A stretch of 26,903 nucleotides of DNA from Wenzhouxiangella sp. (GTDB lineage Bacteria > Pseudomonadota > Gammaproteobacteria > Xanthomonadales > Wenzhouxiangellaceae): assembly GCA_021767625.1 (NCBI GenBank), contig JAASTB010000005.1:1-26903 (forward strand). Reading direction: 5' to 3'. This document shows positions 8,640 to 17,129 of this stretch, one piece after another; the stretch's first letter is position 1, and every line of letters begins with the position of its first letter. The position numbers and the translations under genes are program-made. The notes under the pieces were generated by a model, which saw nothing but the letters and a program-made list of their open reading frames with translations, ran no database searches and had not been told where the DNA came from.

Positions 8640-9188
8640 TCAGTCCTTGATGATGATGTGGCCCGAGAAATGCCAGCGCGGATGTGACCAGGGGAACCGG
8701 GCATAAGGCCACCAGGGGTCGTAGAACCAGGGGTCGTGGTAGTACCGAACCGGTCGCTCCTCACCCCAGAGGAACAGGGTGTCGGCCGCCACGCGCGGGT
8801 AGACGTAGCGGAACTCTCCGATCCGGCCTTCCACGAAACCGGTCAGGGTGCCGACGACGGTGATGTCCCGCCCGCCCTCGAAAACAGCGGGGTCCTCGAA
8901 GCCCTCCCGGCAGGCCAGGAAACGGCCTTGGTTGGCGTCGCCGCCCCGGGGGCGCGCGCTGTCGTCGAGCGAGCGCGCCAGGACTTCGATGCAGGTTTCC
9001 TCCCGGCCGGGGCGTGTATCGACGATGCTGCCGCCCCAGCGTACGCGCTGGCCGACGTGCTGATCGCCCGACTGCTCGGGCGTGAGCGGCGGATACTCCC
9101 CGCCAAGGGGTTCGGGCACCGTGGCGCAACCCGATGCCAGCAGGGCCGCGAGAGCGGCGAAGGGCAGGGCAAGGCGAATGGCTTTCAT
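8640..9188 (-). CDS. Slp-family outer-membrane lipoprotein
   Basis: A 182-residue lipoprotein related to E. coli Slp/YeaY, a starvation-inducible outer-membrane lipoprotein of unknown biochemical role. I start at the ATG at 9188, with GAGGAG 8 nt upstream, because it begins the lipoprotein signal MKAIRLALPFAALAALLASGC; the lipobox Cys is residue 21. An ATG 27 bp upstream would add nine polar residues. The Slp domain features VGQRVRWGGSIVDTRPG and a central beta-rich region. The C-terminus, about residues 145-180, is strikingly rich in Tyr, Trp, His and Pro. It precedes lexA by 44 bp; a possible terminator lies between. Confidence 0.87.
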   Translation of the reverse strand: MKAIRLALPFAALAALLASGCATVPEPLGGEYPPLTPEQSGDQHVGQRVRWGGSIVDTRPGREETCIEVLARSLDDSARPRGGDANQGRFLACREGFEDPAVFEGGRDITVVGTLTGFVEGRIGEFRYVYPRVAADTLFLWGEERPVRYYHDPWFYDPWWPYARFPWSHPRWHFSGHIIIKD

Positions 9189-9230
9189 GATCGAACTCCT
9201 CGTGCTTGAGGCCAATCGGATACTGCCAGT

Positions 9231-11213
9231 TTAGACGCTGGCGGCGCGTCGCGGTTCAACGGCACGCTGGACCGGGAATTTCCGCGCCGCCCGGATGAAG
9301 CGTTGTCGTTCGGCCTCGTTCCCGCGGTCGCCGTAGCGCAGGGCGCAGTATGTCCTTGTCAGCTCGAGAAAACGTGCCCCGTCGGCAAGCCGATGGGCGA
9401 CGCGCTCGGCCCAGGCCAGAGGCGTTTCGCCGAGTCCGGGGCCCAAACCGCGTCGCCGCATTCGACGGACCAGGCGCAGCCAGGCGCGCCGCACGGGATC
9501 GCGTGATCGCGCCGGCTGGCGTAGCCAGGCCCAGGCGAGTGCGAGAACGACAAGGCCGAAAATGCCCGCCATGAGAATCGCCATGCCCGTTCGCGAGAGG
9601 TTGGGCAGGCCGAAGAAGGTCATCATTCGCTGCTGGCGGTCGGCGTCGAAGCCCAGCACCCAGGAATTCCAGAGGTGCTGCAGCCGGTCGTAGCGGTTGC
9701 GCAGGGCACGCAGCCACTCCAATGACTCGCCGCCGCCGGCCACGCTGCGCGCGCCGCTTCGGATGCGGGCCGGCGAAACCGCCGCGGTCGGATCGACGCG
9801 CGTCCAGCCGCTTCCCTCGAGCCAGACTTCCACCCAGGCATGGGCGTCGGAGTTTCGGACGAGCAGGTACTGTCCGCCTTCCTGCCAGAAACCGCCCTGA
9901 TAGCCGGTGACGATGCGCGCCGGAATGTCCGCCGCGCGCATCATCACGGCAAAGGCCGAGGCGTAATATTCGCAGTAGCCGGTACGCAGGTCGAAGAGGA
10001 ATTCGTCCGCGCTGTGTCGGCCCAGCGGCGCCGTCTCCAGGCTGTAGTAGAAGGGCTCCGTTCGCAGCCAGTCGAGGACGTGGTCGATCAGCGCTCGGTC
10101 GTCTTCGAATCGCGCGCGAAGCTCGCTCGCCATCTCGCGAGTTCTCGGATTGCGGTCCTCGGGCAGGCTCACGGCCAGTTGTCGAAGCGTCACCGGCAGT
10201 CTCGCCATGTCCGTGAAGTCCGGATTGCTGCGCACCGAATACTCGGTCAGGGTCGTGACCGGATTCCGGCGGGTCATCTGAAAGTCCAGGGACAGGCGAG
10301 CGTCGGCCGGCATGCTGACCGGGTAATCGAGCGCGAAAAGCCAGCGCCGTTCGTGGGGTTCGAGTTGAACGGTGTAGCGGTAGTCGTTCCGGCCGGGTGG
10401 AACCCGCGGGGCTTCGGTGCGCGAGGGCAGGAAGGCTCTTTCCCATGTGTCGCCGTCGAAGCGCCAGAGCACGGGGCCGCGCCAGTAGCGCTGGCTGGGG
10501 GGCGGTGGCTCGTCGGCAAACTCCGCACGGAAGGCGGGCGAGTCGTCGGCAAACAGATTGGCAATCGATCCCGGAGACATGCTGTCCGATAGCCCGGTCT
10601 TGCCGTCCATCACTTCGTCCGGAAGGCCCCATAGCGGCTCGGCCAGGCGGGGAAAGGTCACCCAGAGGGCCAGTGCCAAAGGAAGGGCCGACACCAGCAG
10701 TACGGCGCTGTGGCGGAGCAGCGCCACATCGCCCCGCGGTTCGCTCCGACGGCTGACGTCGAGCTCCTGGATTCGAAGCAGTGCGCCGAGAGCCAGCAGC
10801 ACGCCGCCGAACAGGTAGGCAAGAAAGACGAACCGCTCGTCGAAAAGGAACTGGCTGGCGATCAGGAACAGCGACACCGAGGCCACCATGCGCAGGTCGC
10901 GCAGGCGCGACAGTTCCATCATCTTGGCGGCGAGCATCAGGCAGAGCATGCCGGTGGCGGCACGCCGACCCCAGAGCCCGCCGTAGCTGACCGCCAGCAG
11001 CGCGATGGCCGCGATGGTCAGCAACAGCCGCAGCCAGCCGGACGGCAGGCGCCAACCTTGCCGGGCCACCAGCAGCCGCCAGCCGCACAGCGCGAACACC
11101 ACGACGCCGAGCACCGGCGGCATGGCCACAAGGTGGGGCAGGGCCGCGACCAGGAAGGCGGCGACGGTCCAGGCGACCGGGCCCAGCGGCAGCTGCGCTG
11201 CAGGCCTGCTCAC
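9231..11213 (-). CDS. tgpA: TgpA-type membrane transglutaminase-like protein
   Basis: A 660-residue inner-membrane protein. The first 190 residues hold about six transmembrane segments (DUF3488). A periplasmic papain-like transglutaminase core follows, with Cys414 in TGYCEYYAS, His458 in SDAHAWVEVW and Asp474 in RVDPTAA forming the triad. Another transmembrane segment (GMAILMAGIFGLVVLAL, about residue 555) leads to a C-terminal DUF4129-like tail. P. aeruginosa TgpA belongs to this family and has been reported as essential there; its substrate is unclear. I prefer the GTG at 11213, which overlaps the upstream stop as GTGA, over the ATG at 11237, which would overlap the DUF58 gene by 28 bp without a better ribosome site. 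It is the last gene of the moxR-DUF58-tgpA module. Confidence 0.92.
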   Translation of the reverse strand: MSRPAAQLPLGPVAWTVAAFLVAALPHLVAMPPVLGVVVFALCGWRLLVARQGWRLPSGWLRLLLTIAAIALLAVSYGGLWGRRAATGMLCLMLAAKMMELSRLRDLRMVASVSLFLIASQFLFDERFVFLAYLFGGVLLALGALLRIQELDVSRRSEPRGDVALLRHSAVLLVSALPLALALWVTFPRLAEPLWGLPDEVMDGKTGLSDSMSPGSIANLFADDSPAFRAEFADEPPPPSQRYWRGPVLWRFDGDTWERAFLPSRTEAPRVPPGRNDYRYTVQLEPHERRWLFALDYPVSMPADARLSLDFQMTRRNPVTTLTEYSVRSNPDFTDMARLPVTLRQLAVSLPEDRNPRTREMASELRARFEDDRALIDHVLDWLRTEPFYYSLETAPLGRHSADEFLFDLRTGYCEYYASAFAVMMRAADIPARIVTGYQGGFWQEGGQYLLVRNSDAHAWVEVWLEGSGWTRVDPTAAVSPARIRSGARSVAGGGESLEWLRALRNRYDRLQHLWNSWVLGFDADRQQRMMTFFGLPNLSRTGMAILMAGIFGLVVLALAWAWLRQPARSRDPVRRAWLRLVRRMRRRGLGPGLGETPLAWAERVAHRLADGARFLELTRTYCALRYGDRGNEAERQRFIRAARKFPVQRAVEPRRAASV

Positions 11214-12174
11214 AGTTCCGCCAGGGCCCGGAGGCATTCGTGCTTGTGGCGTTCGCTGATGTCCGGGCCGAGCCGCTTGGCACCGATTTCGAGGATCCAG
11301 GGACGTTTGTCTTGTTCGGCCCGCAGTATCCAGGCGGTCACGATGCTAATCCGCTCTTCGAGATCGCGACCTGGAGCGCGTTCGAGGCTGAGAAAGACCT
11401 CGCGTGAGCGCTCGCGCCGGAATTGCCGCGAAAGCAGGGTCTGATGGCGCTGGCTCGCTTTCCAGGCGATGCGGTGGAGCGGGTCGCCTTCGCGCCATTC
11501 GCGCAGGCTATGGAAATCTTCTCCTTCCTCGAGGGCCTGACTGCGCTGGCCCTGTCGGTCGTCGCCGCCTTCGGGCAGGGGCGGTGGCCCGCTGGCCGGC
11601 TTGGGCCAGACCAGGAAGGGCGAGGTCGGCTCGATCCAGGACCAGGCCCGGAACAGGCCGAGCGGCTGGGTGGTCTGGATGCGCAAGCGGCCGGGCCGGT
11701 GCCAGCCGCGATGCCGGTCCGGCAGCCGCACGCTGACCTCCCGCGTGCTCTCGGCCGGCACGTCGAAGCCGGTTGCCGCCTCACCGGCGTCGAGCTGCAG
11801 GCCCGTCCGGTCGCGCGCCGATTCGTTGATCGCCGCCATCCGCCATTCGACCGGCTCCCCGGCGTGGACGGGTCGTGCCTTGCCGTGGCGCAGTTGCAGG
11901 CCGTCGAGGTTGCGGAAGGCCAGCAGCATGGAATTGACCGCGGTGGCGGCGACGATGAAGGTGGTCAGCAGACCGAGATTGTTGTTGAAATTGAGGCTGC
12001 CGATGAGCATCGCGCCCATGAGGACCCCCAGCATCCACCCGAATCGGGTCGGCAGGATGAAAATTCGGCGGTAGGCCAGGGTCAGCGGAAGGTCGAGGCG
12101 CGTACGCCGCCGCAGCCAGCGATCGAGCAGATTCGGGCGCCGCGTACCGGAACGTGAACCGGTGGCTTCGGCCA

Positions 12175-12175
<1 letters not shown>
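11210..12175 (-). CDS. DUF58 domain protein of the MoxR module
   Basis: A 321-residue membrane-anchored protein. Two transmembrane segments lie at about residues 45-63 and 67-87. The DUF58 signature EGEDFHSLREWREGDPLH followed by RIAWKASQR spans about residues 217-243. DUF58 proteins are nearly always encoded next to MoxR AAA ATPases and often next to vWA-domain proteins, and are thought to act as their partners. Start and stop overlap both neighbours: TGATG with moxR and GTGA with tgpA, which points to translational coupling. There is no recognisable ribosome binding site of its own. Biochemical function is unknown. Confidence 0.92.
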
Positions 12176-13117
<942 letters not shown>

Positions 13118-13125
<8 letters not shown>

Positions 13126-13456
13126 CCAGCAGTGCGTTGACCTTGGCTGCGCAGATGAAATCGTTCTCGCTCAGCCCGTCGATGGCGTGGGTGGTGAAAT
13201 GGATCAGGCAGAAGTTGTAGCCGGCTTCGAAGTCCGGATGGTGGCCCTCCTGGTTGGCGATCCAGGCCATGGCGTTGATGAAGGCCATGGTCTTGTAGAA
13301 CCCCTTGAACTCGAAGCGGCGATAGATCTTCTTGCCGTCAGCGTCGATCTGCCATCCGGGGATCTGCGCGAGCAGCTCCTCGGCGCGATTGCGGTCGAGC
13401 GGATCGGTGCCCCCTTCGCAGGGGACGCACTTCTTGTCGGTCAGGGTATCGGACAT
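13118..13456 (-). CDS. phhB: Pterin-4a-carbinolamine dehydratase
   Basis: A 112-residue enzyme that dehydrates the 4a-hydroxy-pterin made by phenylalanine hydroxylase and so recycles the cofactor. The active-site motif EGHHPDF (His72, His73) and the later His90 in HFTTHAIDGLSENDF are intact. Length fits the family (about 110-118). It starts 2 bp after phhA, with AAGGAA 11 nt upstream, so the pair is one transcript. P. aeruginosa has the same phhA-phhB order. Confidence 0.96.
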
Positions 13457-13458
13457 GA

Positions 13459-14259
13459 TCAGGCTGCTTCCTTGTTCTTGGGTGGATAGGTGGATTCGAA
13501 CTCGCCCAGCGCGCGTGCCTTGCGGATCAGGGCGAGCAGGTCGGTATTGGCCAGTTCGAACAGGTCGTCCATCCGGTCGAGCACATAGTAGACCGTCTGG
13601 TAGATGTCGATGCGGTACGGCGTGCGCAGCGCGTCGATGGGGTCGAACGGCCGGCGAATGGGCTCATCGCTCTCGAGCGAGTAGACGGTTTCACCGGGCG
13701 AGGAGGCGATGCCGCCGCCGTAGATGCTCAGCTGGCTGCCGTTCTGGATCAGGCCGAACTCGACCGTGAACCAGTACAGGCGGGCCAGGAAGACGCGTTC
13801 CTTCTTGGAGGCCTTGACCCCCGCCAGCCCGTAGGCGTGGGTGAAGTCGGCGAAGGCCTGGTGCGTGAGCATGGTGGTGTGGCCGAAGATCTCGTGGAAG
13901 ATGTCGGGCTCCTGCAGGTAATCCATCGATTCGCGGGTGCGAATGAAGGATGCGGCAGGGAACTTCTTCTCCGAGAGCAGCTTGAAGAACTTGTCGAAGT
14001 TGATCAGCGCCGGCACCGGCGCGACTTCCCAGCCGGTGCGCTCGCGCAGCACCTCCGAGACTTCCTTGGGCTGGGGAATTCGGTCGTGGGGCAGGTCGAG
14101 AATCTCCAGGCCGTCGTGGAATTCCTGGCAGACCCGTCCCCGGATGACCTCGATCTGGCGTGCATACAGGTCGCGCCAGACGCTATGCTCTTCGTCGGTG
14201 TACGGGATGATGCCGTTTTCGTCCGGCACCTTGGCTTCGTACTTGGTTGACTTGCCCAT
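13459..14259 (-). CDS. phhA: Phenylalanine 4-monooxygenase
   Basis: A 266-residue non-haem iron enzyme that converts phenylalanine to tyrosine with tetrahydropterin and O2. Iron ligands His122 and His127 (DIFHEIFGHTTM) and Glu167 (YWFTVEFGL) are all present. Length matches the bacterial monodomain enzymes, which lack the mammalian regulatory domain. I start at 14259, preceded by a strong AAAGGAGGT 4 nt away; the ATG at 14283 lies upstream of that site. It heads a five-gene run ending in tgpA and is divergent from the FAD oxidoreductase, with only 54 bp between the starts. P. aeruginosa phhA is activated by PhhR with sigma54; I see no sigma54 promoter here. Confidence 0.97.
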   Translation of the reverse strand: MGKSTKYEAKVPDENGIIPYTDEEHSVWRDLYARQIEVIRGRVCQEFHDGLEILDLPHDRIPQPKEVSEVLRERTGWEVAPVPALINFDKFFKLLSEKKFPAASFIRTRESMDYLQEPDIFHEIFGHTTMLTHQAFADFTHAYGLAGVKASKKERVFLARLYWFTVEFGLIQNGSQLSIYGGGIASSPGETVYSLESDEPIRRPFDPIDALRTPYRIDIYQTVYYVLDRMDDLFELANTDLLALIRKARALGEFESTYPPKNKEAA

Positions 14260-14263
14260 GAGC

Positions 14264-14272
14264 ACCTCCTTT
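14264..14272 (-). promoter_or_regulatory. Strong ribosome binding site that fixes the phhA start
   Basis: On the minus strand AAAGGAGGT lies 4 nt before the ATG at 14259. It is the best Shine-Dalgarno match noticed in the window and lies inside the alternative longer frame that starts at 14283. Confidence 0.85.
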
Positions 14273-14313
14273 GAGTTATCCACATCATGTTATCACCTGA
14301 GCGGCGGGCTGCC

Positions 14314-15615
14314 ATGAACACCGGCGTCGAACACTGGCCGGGGACGAGTTGGTACGAGTCCGAGGCCGGATCGCGGGACTGGCCGGTGCTCGAGGGGCGG
14401 CAGCGTTGCCGCGTGGCGATCGTCGGCGCCGGCCTGGCGGGCATTTCCACGGCACTGGGGCTGGTCGAACGCGGCCTCGAGGACGTGGCCGTACTCGACG
14501 ACCAGGGGCCGGGCGCCGGCGCCTCCGGTCGCAACGGCGGCTTCGTGTTTGCGGGCTACTCGCTGGGCAACGACGCCCTGATCGACCAGGTCGGCGAGGA
14601 GGCGGCCGCCCGCCTGCACGGCTACACGTGCGACGCGGTCGCGCTGATTCGCCGCCGCATCGACCGTTTCGGCATCGACTGCCAGGTCAACGACGCCGGG
14701 GTCCTCCTCGCAGACTGGTTCGACGAACCGGAGACAATGCAGGCCACGGCCGAGCGGATGCGCCGGCGGCTCGGTTTCGAACTCGAATGGATTCCGGCCG
14801 CGGAGATGGGCGACTGGGTGCGCTCGAGTCGATACGGCGGCGGCCTGTTCGAGCCCGGCAGTTTCCACTTTCACCCGCTGCGGCATATTCGCGGACTGGC
14901 CGAGCGCATCGAAACCGCGGGCGGCCGGGTTTTTGGGAGCTCTCGCGCGCTGAGCGTCGACCGATCCCGCGGCCGCTGGCGGGTGGAAACCGATCACGGA
15001 ACGCTGGAGGCCGACGAGCTTGTGCTGGCCACCGGCGGCTACGATCGCCGACTGGTGCCGTCGGTGCAGCGCGCGCTGCAACCCGTGGCCACCTACATTG
15101 CGGTCACCGAACCCCTCGGCGATCGACTGGCAGACCGCCTGCAACGCCCGGTGGCGGTCTACGACACGCGTTTCGCATTCGACTACTATCGCCCCCTGCC
15201 CGATTCCCGGCTTCTCTGGGGCGGTCGCATCTCCATGGCCAGCCGCTCGCCGACCGCCATACGCCGCCTGATGCGGCGCGACCTGGCGCGCGTATTTCCC
15301 GATCTGGCGAACGTGCAGCTCGAGTACGCCTGGGGCGGCTGGATGAGCTATGCGCGACACGAAATGCCGCTGCTGGGACGCAGCCGGGAGGGCGTCTGGC
15401 ACGCACTGGCCTTCGGCGGGCACGGCATGGCCACGACGACGCTGGCCGGTGAAGTCATGGCCGAAGCCCTCTGCGGCGACGGCCGGCGCCTGGCTGAGTT
15501 CGAGCGCTGGCGACCGGTCTGGGCCGGCGGGCCTCTGGGCCGTGCCGTGGGACAGGGAATCTACTGGCAGGCCCAGCTGCGCGACCGCCTGCGCGATCGC
15601 CGGTCGCGCTTGTAG
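14314..15615 (+). CDS. FAD-dependent amine/amino-acid oxidoreductase (DAO family, PuuB-like)
   Basis: A 433-residue flavoprotein. The Rossmann FAD motif GAGLAG is at residues 38-43. Other DAO features are GASGRNGGFVFAG, LATGGYDRRLVPSVQR, LLWGGRISM and AFGGHGMATTTLAGEVMAEAL (C-terminal FAD contact). The N-terminal WYESEAGSRDWPVLEG resembles the SYYAAT..PALEG lead of gamma-glutamylputrescine oxidase relatives. That favours the ATG at 14314 over the one at 14287; neither has a strong ribosome site. Likely reaction is oxidative deamination of a primary or secondary amine to aldehyde or oxo acid with H2O2, but the substrate is unknown. It stands alone, divergent from phhA; its stop codon sits within a perfect 22-bp palindrome. 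Confidence 0.85.
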   Translation: MNTGVEHWPGTSWYESEAGSRDWPVLEGRQRCRVAIVGAGLAGISTALGLVERGLEDVAVLDDQGPGAGASGRNGGFVFAGYSLGNDALIDQVGEEAAARLHGYTCDAVALIRRRIDRFGIDCQVNDAGVLLADWFDEPETMQATAERMRRRLGFELEWIPAAEMGDWVRSSRYGGGLFEPGSFHFHPLRHIRGLAERIETAGGRVFGSSRALSVDRSRGRWRVETDHGTLEADELVLATGGYDRRLVPSVQRALQPVATYIAVTEPLGDRLADRLQRPVAVYDTRFAFDYYRPLPDSRLLWGGRISMASRSPTAIRRLMRRDLARVFPDLANVQLEYAWGGWMSYARHEMPLLGRSREGVWHALAFGGHGMATTTLAGEVMAEALCGDGRRLAEFERWRPVWAGGPLGRAVGQGIYWQAQLRDRLRDRRSRL

Positions 15616-15630
15616 GAAATTTCCTACAAG
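15609..15630. repeat. Perfect 22-bp palindrome over the oxidoreductase stop codon
   Basis: The half CTTGTAGGAAA (15609-15619) is exactly mirrored by TTTCCTACAAG (15620-15630). No T tract follows, so it is not a usual terminator. A third half-site ATTTCTTAC occurs at 15642-15650. It could be an operator or a DNA-structure element. Confidence 0.85.
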
Positions 15631-15788
15631 CGGACGGGTTGATTTCTTACCCCTCGTCGGGGCGAATTGCTTCTATCCGGATGCGCGGGCTTTTGTCAGA
15701 CTGTGTCGCAACAGCATTGGCAGGTCAGCCCGTTTGCTGGTACGGGCGCACCCAGGAGAGTCCTGCCCGGGACTCGCTGGGGGGTTGA

Positions 15789-15817
15789 GGCGGCGCATCC
15801 CCTGCGCCGCCTTTTTT
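15789..15817 (+). terminator. Rho-independent terminator, plus strand
   Basis: A perfect 9-bp stem, GGCGGCGCA (15789-15797) with TGCGCCGCC (15803-15811), has a TCCCC loop and six T residues (15812-15817). It faces plus-strand transcription and lies 173 bp after the oxidoreductase stop, so it ends either a long 3' UTR or an independent small RNA. It lacks a T tract in the fadA direction. Confidence 0.9.
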
Positions 15818-15822
15818 ATGCC

Positions 15823-17001
15823 TTAAACTCGTTCGAAAATGCCGGCGGCGCCCATGCCGGTGCCGACGCACATGGTGACCATGCCGTAGCGTTGGTTGCG
15901 GCGGTGCAGGCCGTGGATCATCTTGGCCGCGAGCACCGCGCCGGTCGCGCCCAGGGGGTGGCCCAGGGCGATCGCGCCGCCGAGCGGGTTGACCTTGCCC
16001 GGATCGAGCTCGGTGTTGCGGATCACGGCCAGTGCCTGGGCGGCGAAGGCCTCGTTGAGTTCGATCCAGTCGAGCTCGTCCTTGCCGATTCCGGTCTGCT
16101 TGAGCACTTTGGGGATGGCCTCGATCGGGCCGATGCCCATGATCTCCGGCGGCACGCCGGCCACGGAGAAGCCGCGGAAGACGGCCAGCGGCTTGAGGTT
16201 CAGCTCCTTGACCACCCGCTCGGAAACCAGCACCAGGGCGCCGGCGCCGTCGGACATCTGCGAGCTGGTGCCCGCGGTGACGCTGCCCTTGGCATCGAAC
16301 ACCGTTCGCAGCTTGCCCAGCGCCTCCGGCGTGGTATCGCGGCGCGGTCCCTCGTCGGTGTCCACGACGGTCTCGGTCTCGCGCACCGTGCCGTCCGGGC
16401 CGGGCACGCGATTGGTCACCGTCACCGGACGGATCTCGGTGAACTCGCCGCCGTCGATGGCCTTGATCGCTTTCTGGTGCGACTGGTAACCGAACTCGTC
16501 CTGGTCCTCGCGCGAGACGCCCCACTTGTTGGCCACCTTCTCGGCGGTGATGCCCATGCCGTAGGCGATGGCGACGTTGTCGTCTTCGAAAACCTTCGGG
16601 TTCATGGCCACCTTGTGGCCCATCATCGGCACCATGGTCATGGTTTCGGTGCCGCCGGCGATCATCACGTCGGCTTCGCCCAGGCGGATGCGGTCGGCGG
16701 CCATGGCGATGGTCTGCAGGCCCGAAGAGCAGAAGCGGTTGACGGTCACGCCCGGCACGTTGTCGGGCAGGCCGGCCAACAGGGCGCCGATGCGGGCAAC
16801 GTTCATGCCCTGTTCGGCTTCCGGCATGGCGCAGCCGACGATCACGTCCTCGACGCGCTTGGCGTCGAGCTCGGGGACCTCGGCCATGGCCTCGCGGATT
16901 ACGTGGGCCAGCATGTCGTCCGGACGGTAATTCCGGAAAGCGCCCTTGAACGCCCGGGCGACGGGCGTCCGCACGGCTGAAACTACGTATGCATCATTCA
17001 T
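15823..17001 (-). CDS. fadA: Acetyl-CoA acyltransferase (beta-oxidation thiolase)
   Basis: A 392-residue thiolase that cleaves 3-oxoacyl-CoA with CoA, the last step of each beta-oxidation cycle. The nucleophile is Cys91 in VNRFCSSGLQT; His348 in GHPLGATG and Cys378 in CVGTGMGAAG complete the active site. LNEAFAAQ and GGAIALGHP are canonical. AAGGAA lies 8 nt before the ATG. It is the last gene of the tetR-fadE-fadN-fadA run, 128 bp beyond the multifunctional enzyme; the gap holds a hairpin repeat. No minus-strand terminator is evident after it. Confidence 0.96.
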   Translation of the reverse strand: MNDAYVVSAVRTPVARAFKGAFRNYRPDDMLAHVIREAMAEVPELDAKRVEDVIVGCAMPEAEQGMNVARIGALLAGLPDNVPGVTVNRFCSSGLQTIAMAADRIRLGEADVMIAGGTETMTMVPMMGHKVAMNPKVFEDDNVAIAYGMGITAEKVANKWGVSREDQDEFGYQSHQKAIKAIDGGEFTEIRPVTVTNRVPGPDGTVRETETVVDTDEGPRRDTTPEALGKLRTVFDAKGSVTAGTSSQMSDGAGALVLVSERVVKELNLKPLAVFRGFSVAGVPPEIMGIGPIEAIPKVLKQTGIGKDELDWIELNEAFAAQALAVIRNTELDPGKVNPLGGAIALGHPLGATGAVLAAKMIHGLHRRNQRYGMVTMCVGTGMGAAGIFERV

Positions 17002-17033
17002 CTTCGAATTCCTTTACCAGATTCCTTCAACAT

Positions 17034-17109
17034 GGAACCACGGAAGACACTGAATGCACGGAAGTATCGGGAATTCCTTTTCCGTGTGTTCCGTGAGTTC
17101 CGTGGTTCC
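17034..17109. repeat. CACGGAA-type hairpin repeat between fadN and fadA
   Basis: A perfect 12-bp inverted repeat, GGAACCACGGAA (17034-17045) with TTCCGTGGTTCC (17098-17109), encloses further copies of CACGGAA on the left and TTCCGTG on the right, spaced about 9 bp. Both arms can pair further with mismatches. A related copy lies at 19540-19608. Translated, such repeats give TTELTEHTE-like peptides often seen as false proteins. Confidence 0.88.
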
Positions 17110-17129
17110 TCGCTTTTGATCTCTGTCTA

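Noticed and set aside
14260..14313. Sigma54 promoter for phhA as in Pseudomonas
   Set aside because: No GG-N10-GC element with the expected TGGCAC/TTGC blocks was found in the divergent gap.
15789..15817. Terminator for fadA
   Set aside because: The T tract is on the plus strand only; minus-strand sequence after the hairpin is C-rich without T residues.
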